In this document: positions 1 through 9,761 of the stretch, piece by piece
Layout of the letters: each line of letters starts with the position of its first letter
Numbering within the stretch: position 1 is the first letter of the stretch
Assembly: GCA_937928735.1 (NCBI GenBank)
Contig: CALFVF010000025.1
Coordinates: 1 to 64,000, forward strand
Length of the DNA stretch: 64,000 nt
Direction: 5' to 3'
Source: an uncultured Verrucomicrobiales bacterium
GTDB taxonomy: Bacteria; Verrucomicrobiota; Verrucomicrobiia; Verrucomicrobiales; Akkermansiaceae
Translations under genes and position numbers: made by a program
Notes under the pieces: generated by a model
The model's database searches: none
Seen by the model: only the letters and a program-made list of their open reading frames with translations
What the model was told of the DNA's origin: nothing

Positions 1-301
1 AATGTGATGCTGGTTAGAAATGAAATCTGGGCAAGAAATTCTGTGTCGTTCTGATAATATCTGATAATCAGTGAGAAAACATAGACGGGAAAAAACTTAG
101 TGAATCAGGTGATTGAGCTCTGAAGACTGCTTCACGCATATATTCCTGCACCTCGCTGAAGTTACAGAACATCTCTTCTTAAGAAGCAAACTAAGAAACA
201 CTTTCTTGTCCATAATGTATTCCTTATAAATTCTCGTTCGTGTTGGCAATCTCTAATTGATTTGTTTTTGACCTATTGTTAGTTCATGGTCTCTCTAGAC
301 T

Positions 302-1882
302 ATGAAAACTGCTCATTCTCACCGATCTCTACAGACTCTTAAGGGAAAAGACCGCCTACGAGCGGATCTGTGGCTGCAGCTTTCCCACCAATTTCTCACT
401 CAGGGTGAGAAATCTCACGCGAGAGAGGCTCTGGCAAAAGCCTGCGCGGCCCCTCAAAAGTATGATCTCTTTGAGCTCCATGCCGCAGATATCGCACATC
501 AGCTTGATGATCTGCCATTTTCACTCAGCCTTCTCGAATCGGCCTTTCAAAAGCGCCAACCTAAGTACCCTGCTCTCTTCCTCGCTGCCTCAATCTCTGA
601 GCGTCTCAATCGCCTAGAGTCTGCCAACCACTGGATCGCAGAGGCTCTGAGTGTGGCTGAAGTCCCCCTCCAAATCGCTGAGGCGAAGATACTTCAGGCA
701 AAGATACTTGTCAGACAAAAGCAATCCCAAGAAGCGATCGAACTACTACGATCCTTCCCACATGCCGATCAACTGCCTGCAAAGGAAGGAACGGAATACC
801 ATCACACGCTCTTCCGCGCCCATGATGCTGAAGGTGACTATGAAAATGCCTACCAAGCTCTCTGCCGCTCCAAGGATATTAGTCGAGAATTCGTCACCGA
901 AAATCGTCTGCGACGTATGCAAACGCAAAAGAAACAAAGCTATCTGAGACTCAGAGAGATCGTCAAAGGCTGGGACAGTTCTGAGCTCATTCGCTGGCAA
1001 GACGAGGCCAACCAAGCACGAGAAAAATCAAAAAATAGGGCTCAGACTCAGCAAGATATCGCCTTTCTACTCGGACACCCGCGCTCAGGCACGACTCTGC
1101 TAGAAAACATTCTTGATGGCAACGACAGGCTCATTTCTTCTGATGAACAGACAAGCTTCCAAGATAAAGTCATCGACCCTCTGATGGGAGGCTTCCGACC
1201 TAGTCATTCATCTGGTATTTCTGAAATCAATGTTGAACTTGAGAATCAACAACTTGAAGAGTTCCGTCACTACCTCGACACGCTCTCTCCGATCACTCTA
1301 CAAAAAGGCAGAACACGATACTTGCAATCTCTTAATGAAGAGCTTGGCTGCAAGGTGTCTCAACATTTCCTCCTAGATAAGAATCCTGCGATTACCGATG
1401 CAGGCCTGCTCACGCTGAGGCTCTTTCCTTTCGCTCGCTTTCTTTTCGCTGTGCGGGATCCACGCTCTGTCGTCTGGAGCTCATTCACTCTCCCTTCCTA
1501 CGGTACGACCTGGATCAGTTGCTTCTGGTATGATCTGACAGAAGCGGCAGAAGCCTACGCGCTCTTCACAGATGTATGGCTAGCCTTTCGTGAAAAACTA
1601 CCTAGTGAACTCTCTCACACCACTCGCTACGAAGATGTCGTCTCCCTGCCCGATCAAGAAGGCCGTGCCGCTACTGAGTTCCTAGGCCTAACATGGCAGG
1701 ATAAGCAGGGGAAATTCTACGAACGTGCTGGAGAGAAGCATGTGCACTCACCCACCTACGCTGATGTGGCGAAGCCCGTGTACACCTCTGCACTGGAGAA
1801 ATGGAAGCACTATGAGCCCTACTTGCGCGAAGGTATACCTCATTTAGAAAAGCACCTGGAGCTCTTTGGGTATTCTCAATAA
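302..1882 (+). CDS. TPR-containing sulfotransferase family protein
   Basis: N-terminal helical repeat region; FLLGHPRSGTTLLENIL resembles the sulfotransferase 5'-PAPS-binding loop; RDPRSVVWSSF resembles the 3'-phosphate-binding region. Confidence 0.85.
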   Translation: MKTAHSHRSLQTLKGKDRLRADLWLQLSHQFLTQGEKSHAREALAKACAAPQKYDLFELHAADIAHQLDDLPFSLSLLESAFQKRQPKYPALFLAASISERLNRLESANHWIAEALSVAEVPLQIAEAKILQAKILVRQKQSQEAIELLRSFPHADQLPAKEGTEYHHTLFRAHDAEGDYENAYQALCRSKDISREFVTENRLRRMQTQKKQSYLRLREIVKGWDSSELIRWQDEANQAREKSKNRAQTQQDIAFLLGHPRSGTTLLENILDGNDRLISSDEQTSFQDKVIDPLMGGFRPSHSSGISEINVELENQQLEEFRHYLDTLSPITLQKGRTRYLQSLNEELGCKVSQHFLLDKNPAITDAGLLTLRLFPFARFLFAVRDPRSVVWSSFTLPSYGTTWISCFWYDLTEAAEAYALFTDVWLAFREKLPSELSHTTRYEDVVSLPDQEGRAATEFLGLTWQDKQGKFYERAGEKHVHSPTYADVAKPVYTSALEKWKHYEPYLREGIPHLEKHLELFGYSQ

Positions 1883-1904
1883 GCGCGGCCTAACAAGCTA
1901 ACAA

Positions 1905-2726
1905 CTATTGATCACCTTCTGCACTGATTGGCTCAAACCCTCCAGGCATCTGTGCTCTCAGTAGCATACCATTTTGCTTAGAGATCTCACGAAGTTGACT
2001 TCTAAAGGTCTCTTCCTCCATGACAGGGGCCTGCTCTAGTAGACTTAGGACTTCTTGATAGAGATTTCGTGAAGCTTCCCCGTGCTCAGGATCATCCTGC
2101 TGCTGACGTGTGCGATTAAGAATTCGTAGTAAACGCTCTGTCCGCTGGAGTCTCTCACGCTGCCAGCGCTGATTCTCACTGAGATTATTCTCGAAGTTTA
2201 GGAGAGTTTCTCTATTTTCTTTGGCACGCTCTCGCATGGCTAAGCGCCTCTCTTCTGGCGTTAATTGGGCCAATTGCTCAAAGACCTCATCACGGTTTTC
2301 TAGAAAATCCGGTTGGTATGTTAGTTCGCGCAGCTGCTCACTGACTTCATCACGGTAGTCACTAATGGCATCTTCTGTGTTAAGTTCTACTTCTCTGGAA
2401 CCATAGCCAGACAGAGCTCCCTGCTCTGGTCTACCTTCTGGGGCTCCTTTTAGACCTCCAGTTGATTTTGATTTCAAATATTCGCTTCGCCCTGAGTGGC
2501 GCTCTGGATTTCTTTCTCTATTTCGACCCAATTCACCTCTACCTGCTGAGTATCTCCCAGCACCTTGCTGACCACGTACCGAATGCACTCTTCTCTCTTC
2601 TTTTGGATCTGAACTTAGTCTCTCATCCGCACTCTGGCGCGTCGCACGATGGAGAGCGTATAAGCCAGAAAACAACAGAAGCACCCCGAGAGCAGCATAG
2701 AGAATCCAAGTTTGATACACTTTCAT
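1905..2726 (-). CDS. Membrane-anchored hypothetical protein, charged/coiled-coil
   Basis: Full ORF; single N-terminal TM segment (WILYAALGVLLLFSGLYAL) followed by Arg/Glu-rich low-complexity and helical region. Confidence 0.6.
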   Translation of the reverse strand: MKVYQTWILYAALGVLLLFSGLYALHRATRQSADERLSSDPKEERRVHSVRGQQGAGRYSAGRGELGRNRERNPERHSGRSEYLKSKSTGGLKGAPEGRPEQGALSGYGSREVELNTEDAISDYRDEVSEQLRELTYQPDFLENRDEVFEQLAQLTPEERRLAMRERAKENRETLLNFENNLSENQRWQRERLQRTERLLRILNRTRQQQDDPEHGEASRNLYQEVLSLLEQAPVMEEETFRSQLREISKQNGMLLRAQMPGGFEPISAEGDQ

Positions 2727-2894
2727 AGATATAAAGTACCTTTACCTCTGTCTGATGGTACTAGGCAATCATAATAGATTCTCAGGTTCAAAGACTCCCA
2801 GAAACCCTAAGATGGCTCTTAGGGTACACCGAAAGCGCATCTAAATTCGAGAAACCCTTGCATAGTCTGATCCCTTTGGTTATCACCCCACGAT

Positions 2895-3923
2895 ATGCCA
2901 GTTGCTACACCAGAACAATATGCACAAATGCTGGATGCCGCCCAAGAGGGTGGTTACGCATACCCAGCAGTCAATATCACGTCACTCGCTACCATCAATG
3001 GTGCTCTCAAAGCATTCGCTGAATCAGGCTCAGACGGCATCATCCAGGTTTCCACAGGTGGGGGCAAGTTCGCCTCTGGTATTGCGGGTGCGGATGAAGC
3101 CTTTGGAGCGATTGTTCTTGCGGAGGCGACTCACCGCCTTGCGGAGCAGTATGACATTCTCGTGGCTCTCCACACAGATCACTGCCATCCTGAGAAAGTT
3201 GACTCTTTCCTGCGCCCGCTTCTCGCTGAGTCTGCGAAGCGAAAGGCCGAGGGTAAGAATGTCCTATTCCAATCTCACATGCTTGATGCTTCTATTCTTC
3301 CTCTCGAAGAAAACATGAAGCTCTCTGCTGATCTCATTAAGGAGTGTGCAGCCCTTGACATCATCCTTGAGGTCGAAGCTGGTGTTGTCGGAGGTGAAGA
3401 AGATGGTGTGGATAATTCCGATATGCCTGACGATAAGCTCTACACGACCACTGAGGACATGATTACAGTGTATGAGACACTCAATGGTCTTGGCCGTTTC
3501 CTCTTTGCGGCTACTTTTGGCAACGTTCACGGTGCGTACAAGCCGGGTGCTGTTAAGCTGAAGCCAACGATTCTGCGTGACGGTCAAAAGGCTGTGACGG
3601 ATAAGTACGGCGCAGACGCTGAGATGGATCTCGTCTTCCACGGTGGATCGGGCTCTTCTCTTGAGGAAATCCGCGAGACTCTCGGCTATGGTGTGGTGAA
3701 AATGAATATCGACACGGACACTCAGTATGCTTTCACTCGCCCGATTGTGACGCATATCTGCCAGAACATCGAAAGCGTTCTCAAAATCGACGGTGAAGTC
3801 GGTGCCAAGGGTCAGTATGATCCTCGCTCCTACATCAAGAAGGGTGAGCAGGGAATTTGTGAGCGCCTTAAGGAGGCTTGTGACGACCTTCTCTCTACAG
3901 GGAACTCTATCTACAAGAAGTAG
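2895..3923 (+). CDS. fbaA: Class II fructose-bisphosphate aldolase
   Basis: Start MPVATPEQYAQMLDAAQEGGYAYPAVNITS; HTDHCHPEKVD zinc-site motif; FHGGSGSSLEEI. Confidence 0.93.
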   Translation: MPVATPEQYAQMLDAAQEGGYAYPAVNITSLATINGALKAFAESGSDGIIQVSTGGGKFASGIAGADEAFGAIVLAEATHRLAEQYDILVALHTDHCHPEKVDSFLRPLLAESAKRKAEGKNVLFQSHMLDASILPLEENMKLSADLIKECAALDIILEVEAGVVGGEEDGVDNSDMPDDKLYTTTEDMITVYETLNGLGRFLFAATFGNVHGAYKPGAVKLKPTILRDGQKAVTDKYGADAEMDLVFHGGSGSSLEEIRETLGYGVVKMNIDTDTQYAFTRPIVTHICQNIESVLKIDGEVGAKGQYDPRSYIKKGEQGICERLKEACDDLLSTGNSIYKK

Positions 3924-3950
3924 GTTCCCTCATTGGTATGAGAAATTTCT

Positions 3951-3983
3951 ATGCCTACAGGTTTCTGCCTGTGGGCATTTTTT
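3951..3983 (+). terminator. Rho-independent terminator downstream of fbaA
   Basis: ATGCCTACAGG-tttctg-CCTGTGGGCAT followed by T-run. Confidence 0.75.
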
Positions 3984-4021
3984 ATGCTCTAGGTTTACGA
4001 CTCTTTCTCAATTTGTGAGTG

Positions 4022-6601
4022 TTAATGAGCAGGTGGTTCCCAGTTATGCTTCGGATATCTCCCTGCGAGGTCTTTTTTCATCTGGGCAAATCCACTCTGC
4101 CAGAAACTCGCCAAGTCTGCAGTCATCTGCCAAGGTCGCTGATTTGGCGCGCAGATATTGATTTGTAGTGCCACACCATTGGCAATCGTGGGTGTTTCTT
4201 TCACACCGTAGAGTCTCTGCACAACGAGTGAGATAGTTGGCGGCTGTCCGAGTTTATAGCGGACTTTGACAGATTGCCCATTGGCGAGCTTCATGCGTAC
4301 AGGAGCATAAGCATCGAGACTGGCATGCTGCCCTGCCGAGAGCCAGCTCTCGAGTGCTGGCATCACCTCTCGATTCTTAATGTCTTTATAGCCAAGTGCT
4401 CCTTCACAGATCTGAACAAGAGCTAGCGCTCTATCTTCCTCATCAAAGGAGGGTAGCTCGAGTTCAGGCATCCATGCTCGTAGGCTCAGCAATCTCGCGA
4501 TCCACTGCTCTACCTCCCCATTCCAGTGTTTGAGCTTCAGCTCACCGGCAGCGACTCTCTCTGCTAATATCTGTGCTGCGAGGTCTGCTGAGGGGTTTGG
4601 CCCAGACTTGGACTCGATCACTAGTCCTTGATAGCAAATCTCGCGCTTCTCCACCACCCGTCTACTCGTCTCGTCATAGTGGGCACCCTCACTAAGTGTT
4701 AGATGTTCGGGCCACACTTCCTTAAGACTTTCTTGAGATAGAGTGATACAGCGCGATAGATGAATAATAATATCTTTCGCACCGACTTCGGTGCATTCTG
4801 TGGCTAGAAATAATTCTGCTGATTTCACAGGGCTATCGCTCGCTAGTTGTGCTGAGCGCCCACCTACCATGCGCGCGACTTGACTCGATGAAACAGGAAC
4901 TCCCACTTGAGACGGGAAAGCTTGCAACAAGGCTTTTTCTATAGACTTGTGGTTTGCTGAAAAATCCAGTGAAGCTATCTCCCACCCGCGAGACTGAATG
5001 GCTGCTGTGAGCTGCTTTAGCATGCGCTCCAGATCCCTCGCCTCTCGAGCGATGATACCTGCCTGCTCACAGCGGCTAGGCTGGAACTGCATCTGCCTCG
5101 CTGTCTCATAGGCACGATACTCTGCCTCGAAATCACTCTGATCTTCATCATAAGTGTAGGCGTCCTTCCCTACTACCCCTGCCTTTTTACGGAAAAGAGA
5201 CTGCCCTTGAGAAAGAGCTGCGATGAAGAGAGTTTCTGCAAGGCAATTGAGAGTCTGTCCTGCTAGAAGTAAGCGTGCGTATCTGGGATGAAGAGGAAAC
5301 CCTAACAAATCCTGACCAATCTCTGTGAGAGTTTCACCACTTTCATCCAGTGCTCCGAGTTCTATGAGTACACCCTTCGCTAGCTCATAGCGCTGTGCTT
5401 CAGGTCTCTCTAGCCAGCGAAATTCCTCTAAGTGCTTCTTCTCTATAGCTTGATAGTGGGCGATGAGTAAGAGTGCTTCACTGACTTCGACCCGCTTCAC
5501 CTCTGCTGTCTCGAACTCAGCTCGACTCGCGTGCTGGCGCTCACTCCATAGACGATAGCAAATACCTTCTGCTGTGCGACCAGCACGTCCAGCACGCTGC
5601 TTCGCTGAAGCTTGGGAAATGGACTCTATCATCAGTGAATTCAGGCCTCGCGCTGCATCATAGCGTGCCACGCGTGCGAGTCCTGAGTCAATCACCACAG
5701 ACACACCGTCTATTGTTAGTGATGTTTCCGCGACATTGGTTGCGACAATAATGCGCAATCCAGCACCTTTCCCAAGTACCGCGAGGTCTTGCTTCTCCGC
5801 GGGCAAGGCACTGTAGAGTGCGTGTATGCTGTAGTTCTTCGCTTCAGCTAGATACTGAAGTTGATCGATACAGCGCTGTATTTCGTACACTCCTGGCATG
5901 AATATGAGAATATGCCCTGCGCGGTCCTCTCTAATCGCGCGCTGGCAGACCTTTACCGTGCGCTCCCAGAGAGCTGTTTGAGATGAGCCTTTCATAGAAC
6001 GACTCGTTTTCTGCTGAACTGGGTCAGCCAAGTGCCTAATCTCTACGGGAAAGCTTCGTCCCTCTGATTCTAACAACCGACAGGGTTCTAAATAATCTTT
6101 GAGCAGCTCACTGTTGAGAGTTGCTGACATCACACAGAGCTTGAGCTCTGGGCGGCTTGTTTCTTGGAGATGAATGCATTTGGCGAGAGAAATATCTGAG
6201 CTAATACGGCGCTCATGAAATTCATCAAAGACCACACAACCCACGCGAGATAAGGTATGATCCTCAACGAAATAGCGCTGCAGCATCCCATCTGTAATGA
6301 AGAGAATCCTAGTCTTACCACAATAGTTCGAGTCATGCCTAACGCTATAGCCCACTGTCTGACCAACCCTTTCACCAAGTATCTGTGCCACACGACCCGC
6401 GAGCATACGAGCAGCTATTCTTCTGGGCTGAACAACAAGAATGAGTCCTTCTGTCTGACCCAGCAACATGGGCGCAATACCCGTGGACTTCCCAGAGCCA
6501 GTGGGAGAGCTCAGCAGCACGCGCCACGGCTGAGACTCAGGGAATGGAGCCTCTAACTCCTCTTTGAGCTCATAGACTCGCAAACTCTCTAACATAACCA
6601 A
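4022..6601 (-). CDS. hrpB: ATP-dependent helicase HrpB
   Basis: SSPTGSGKST, DEFHERR, SATLN, QRAGRAGR helicase motifs; HrpB-like length and C-terminus. Confidence 0.92.
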   Translation of the reverse strand: MVMLESLRVYELKEELEAPFPESQPWRVLLSSPTGSGKSTGIAPMLLGQTEGLILVVQPRRIAARMLAGRVAQILGERVGQTVGYSVRHDSNYCGKTRILFITDGMLQRYFVEDHTLSRVGCVVFDEFHERRISSDISLAKCIHLQETSRPELKLCVMSATLNSELLKDYLEPCRLLESEGRSFPVEIRHLADPVQQKTSRSMKGSSQTALWERTVKVCQRAIREDRAGHILIFMPGVYEIQRCIDQLQYLAEAKNYSIHALYSALPAEKQDLAVLGKGAGLRIIVATNVAETSLTIDGVSVVIDSGLARVARYDAARGLNSLMIESISQASAKQRAGRAGRTAEGICYRLWSERQHASRAEFETAEVKRVEVSEALLLIAHYQAIEKKHLEEFRWLERPEAQRYELAKGVLIELGALDESGETLTEIGQDLLGFPLHPRYARLLLAGQTLNCLAETLFIAALSQGQSLFRKKAGVVGKDAYTYDEDQSDFEAEYRAYETARQMQFQPSRCEQAGIIAREARDLERMLKQLTAAIQSRGWEIASLDFSANHKSIEKALLQAFPSQVGVPVSSSQVARMVGGRSAQLASDSPVKSAELFLATECTEVGAKDIIIHLSRCITLSQESLKEVWPEHLTLSEGAHYDETSRRVVEKREICYQGLVIESKSGPNPSADLAAQILAERVAAGELKLKHWNGEVEQWIARLLSLRAWMPELELPSFDEEDRALALVQICEGALGYKDIKNREVMPALESWLSAGQHASLDAYAPVRMKLANGQSVKVRYKLGQPPTISLVVQRLYGVKETPTIANGVALQINICAPNQRPWQMTADLASFWQSGFAQMKKDLAGRYPKHNWEPPAH

Positions 6602-6660
6602 TCAAAGACGAATCGATAAAATGAAAAGACAAGAAGACAGAATCGGCTAATCACCATTCT

Positions 6661-7125
6661 CTATGAATGATTCTCTAGAGATTCTATAATTGTAGGTATC
6701 GCGTGCGTAAATACCTCACCAACTTGGAGATATGCCGCATTTCCCATTCCGATAGGGTCAGGGACATCCATGCCTTTTCCTTGATCTTCCTCAAGGTGGT
6801 CACAGACCAGATAGCACTTTGACTGTACTGCGGGAAATGTTCCCACCAGCATTGCTAGGTGGCTACGAGTCATCGCGTAAATATGCGTCGCCGATTCTAA
6901 CAATTCCGTGGTTACCATTCGACTCGAGAAATCTGCGAGCTCAATTTGGTTATTTGCAAGTAAGGCAGCTGTTTCTGGGCTCATTCGATCACCATCATAG
7001 GCGGCGACTCCTGCCGAGCCTAGACACTCGATCTCTGAATGTCCTTGGATCGCTTTTCTAAAAAAACCTTCCGCCATGGGACTACGACAAGTATTCCCTG
7101 TGCATATGAATAAAACGCGTTTCAT
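6661..7125 (-). CDS. Low molecular weight protein-tyrosine-phosphatase/arsenate reductase-like
   Basis: MKRVLFICTGNTCRSPMAEGFF P-loop CX5R; DVPDP motif; start set at internal Met of the longer ORF (6661..7212). Confidence 0.88.
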   Translation of the reverse strand: MKRVLFICTGNTCRSPMAEGFFRKAIQGHSEIECLGSAGVAAYDGDRMSPETAALLANNQIELADFSSRMVTTELLESATHIYAMTRSHLAMLVGTFPAVQSKCYLVCDHLEEDQGKGMDVPDPIGMGNAAYLQVGEVFTHAIPTIIESLENHS

Positions 7126-7283
7126 TACAGCCACGATGCAAGAAGAACTCCTCAGCGTCAAGGAGCAGTGCGGGGAAGACTCCATACGGGATCTACGGCT
7201 AAAGACAATCAATGCGCTAAAAAAGACGCTTCTGGACTGACTCTCTTATTGATCTCATTGGCTCTTTTTTTTAACCTCTAAGC

Positions 7284-7820
7284 ATGCGTTACTTTATTTT
7301 GCTTCTCCTCCATTTCCAGACTCTTGCCTGGGCGCAGCACACAACCATCGACCAGCTCCATTTCGGCGATGATAGAAATACGATCCAAGACAAACTCGCA
7401 GCTAGTGACTTATTTATTAGTGAGAAGACTACAGGCATTCTCGATCGTGCCAATTTCAACGGATTCTACCGCAGTAAACAACCTATTCTTCATGTCGAAT
7501 ATTCTCTCCACTTCGACATGTCGGCAAATCGCCTCAAGCGCCTACACTTCCGCTCCGAAGACTTCTCACCCAAAGACTATGCAGAAACTCTTCAGAAACT
7601 ATGGGAAGAGACGGCTCAGTGGACATCACGCATTTATGAGAAAGCCCTTCAAGCTGGTACTTACCCGCCTCGCTCTCAAGTCATAGAAGGGCAAATGACC
7701 TATTCTCATGTCTGGCGGCATGAAGATGTTTATATCCTATCAGGTATTGGACTTGAAAATGGACGCTATTTCTCAGTCATCAGTTTCACGCCTGAGAAAC
7801 CAAACATTCTCAGACACTAA
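7284..7820 (+). CDS. Secreted hypothetical protein
   Basis: Full ORF with signal-peptide-like N-terminus MRYFILLLLHFQTLAWAQ. Confidence 0.6.
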   Translation: MRYFILLLLHFQTLAWAQHTTIDQLHFGDDRNTIQDKLAASDLFISEKTTGILDRANFNGFYRSKQPILHVEYSLHFDMSANRLKRLHFRSEDFSPKDYAETLQKLWEETAQWTSRIYEKALQAGTYPPRSQVIEGQMTYSHVWRHEDVYILSGIGLENGRYFSVISFTPEKPNILRH

Positions 7821-7856
7821 CAATCTCCCACAGAAGCACTAAGGCACCCCGCACTC

Positions 7857-9761
7857 TTGTTACTCAGTACTCTACAGACACATTTCGGCCATAGCGAGTT
7901 CCGTGCTGGTCAGCAGCTTGTCATTGAGCAGCTGCTAGCTGGTGTCAATACTCTCGCTCTCTTTCCCACAGGTGGAGGAAAGTCGCTCTGCTATCAACTC
8001 CCCGCTCTACTCTCCAAAGACCTCACCATCGTCATATCGCCACTATTGGCACTGATGAAAGACCAAGTCGATAGTGCTGTAGCTCATGGGCGAAATGCCC
8101 TTCGCTATGATTCTACCCTCGATAGCCAAGAGAAACAACTCTGCCTAGCACAGATAGAGTCACAGAATGTCAACTTGCTCTATCTCTCTCCAGAGAGCTT
8201 CGCTTCCAAAGAGGTGCAGCAACTACTCAAGCGTGTACCCATTCATCTCATAGCGATTGATGAAGTGCATTGTTATTCAGAATGGGGGCATAGCTTTCGC
8301 CCAGCCTATCTGCATTTACCCAGACTTATTAGAGCGCTCAAACCTCATGCCGTTTTAGCCCTAACAGCCACAGCGACTAAGAAAGTCGCCACAGAGATCC
8401 GAAAAGCCTTCCGTATCAAACGTGATCACCAAGTCTCAACGTCATTCTACCGCCCAAATCTCAGCTACACAATTATCCCAACAACTCTCGAGGACAGAAC
8501 TCAAGAAGTGCTCAAACTCCTCAATACAGGCCCCGCTGGCTCCTGTATTATTTACGTCATGCGCCAGATCGATACCATGCAGCTCTCTGCGCATCTAGAG
8601 AGCCATGGAATCACCTCTCGCTCTTATCATGCGGGAATGGACTCTCAAGCGAGAGAAAAGGTGCAAAATGGATTTTTAAATAACCACTTCCGAGTGATCG
8701 TCGCCACCATTGCATTTGGCATGGGGATTGATAAAAAAGATGTGAGGCAAGTCATCCACTACCACATGCCAAAATCCCCTGAAGGGTGGATGCAGGAAAG
8801 TGGCCGCGCTGGGCGTGATGGGAAAGCAGCCAACTGCACTCTCCTCGCCTGCGGGGATGACATTCGCCATCTCAGAAGTTTTATTGAGATGCGCGATATT
8901 GAGCCCCGCGCCTTAGAATCTATACTTCGCACCATACAAAGTGCTGGAAAACTCTGGCTCTGCGCTCCCTATATGCTTGGTGTTCAGCATGACCTCAGTG
9001 CGAGCACCATTGGGATATTGCTACTTCACTTCGAGCAGCTCAAGCTCATCAAACACCAAGTCACCTCCTGGAGATACTTGAGAGTTCGTAAGCTGCGATA
9101 CAGCGCCACCATCTCTGGCTTATCAAAGCGCCAGGCAAACATTATCCAATCTATCAGTGAAATGAGTCGTCGCTTCGACACCTTTGAGAGTGAAGATGCA
9201 TTCCAGATCCCTCGCCCACAGCTACTCAAGCTCATCGACACTATCGAATCATCAGGCGAGTTCTCCATACAGCGCAGTGGATGGACAGAAGAGTATAAAG
9301 TCATCAACGCAGAATTTGACCTGAAAGAAACTGCCAAACATCTTCACGAGCAGCATGCACTGCTTTCTCAACAAGATCACCAGCGCCTCGATGCTGTCAC
9401 CTCTCTGATCACTACAAAATCCTGCATCACTAAAAGATTGCTCCAAGGTTTTGGTGAAAAACTCGCCCAGCCATGCGGTCACTGCTCCACCTGCCGAAAA
9501 GAACCAAGACCTCGTAAAATCACAGCACCCACACTCCCTGAGTTAGAGAGCGAACAAGTCGAACTCATTGATAAAATCCACAAAGAATCTCTCACTGGTC
9601 TCAATAATTCAAAGACTCTCACCAAATTCCTCTGCGATATCCCTAGTCCGAAGATAAGATATTATCGACTCTATAAGCACCCCTACCACGGAGCGCTCAC
9701 TCGCTACGACTACCACGAAGTGGAATTACAGAGCCAAATACGTATGCAAGGCCTTCATTAG
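7857..9761 (+). CDS. recQ: RecQ family ATP-dependent DNA helicase
   Basis: TTG start; FRAGQQLVIEQLL, FPTGGGKSLCYQLPAL, AIDEVHCYSEWGHSFRPAY, QESGRAGRDG, CGHCSTC zinc motif. Confidence 0.92.
   Translation: MLLSTLQTHFGHSEFRAGQQLVIEQLLAGVNTLALFPTGGGKSLCYQLPALLSKDLTIVISPLLALMKDQVDSAVAHGRNALRYDSTLDSQEKQLCLAQIESQNVNLLYLSPESFASKEVQQLLKRVPIHLIAIDEVHCYSEWGHSFRPAYLHLPRLIRALKPHAVLALTATATKKVATEIRKAFRIKRDHQVSTSFYRPNLSYTIIPTTLEDRTQEVLKLLNTGPAGSCIIYVMRQIDTMQLSAHLESHGITSRSYHAGMDSQAREKVQNGFLNNHFRVIVATIAFGMGIDKKDVRQVIHYHMPKSPEGWMQESGRAGRDGKAANCTLLACGDDIRHLRSFIEMRDIEPRALESILRTIQSAGKLWLCAPYMLGVQHDLSASTIGILLLHFEQLKLIKHQVTSWRYLRVRKLRYSATISGLSKRQANIIQSISEMSRRFDTFESEDAFQIPRPQLLKLIDTIESSGEFSIQRSGWTEEYKVINAEFDLKETAKHLHEQHALLSQQDHQRLDAVTSLITTKSCITKRLLQGFGEKLAQPCGHCSTCRKEPRPRKITAPTLPELESEQVELIDKIHKESLTGLNNSKTLTKFLCDIPSPKIRYYRLYKHPYHGALTRYDYHEVELQSQIRMQGLH

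Noticed and set aside
3264-3755. Minus-strand 163-aa ORF
   Set aside because: Fully antisense to fbaA, which has strong family motifs.
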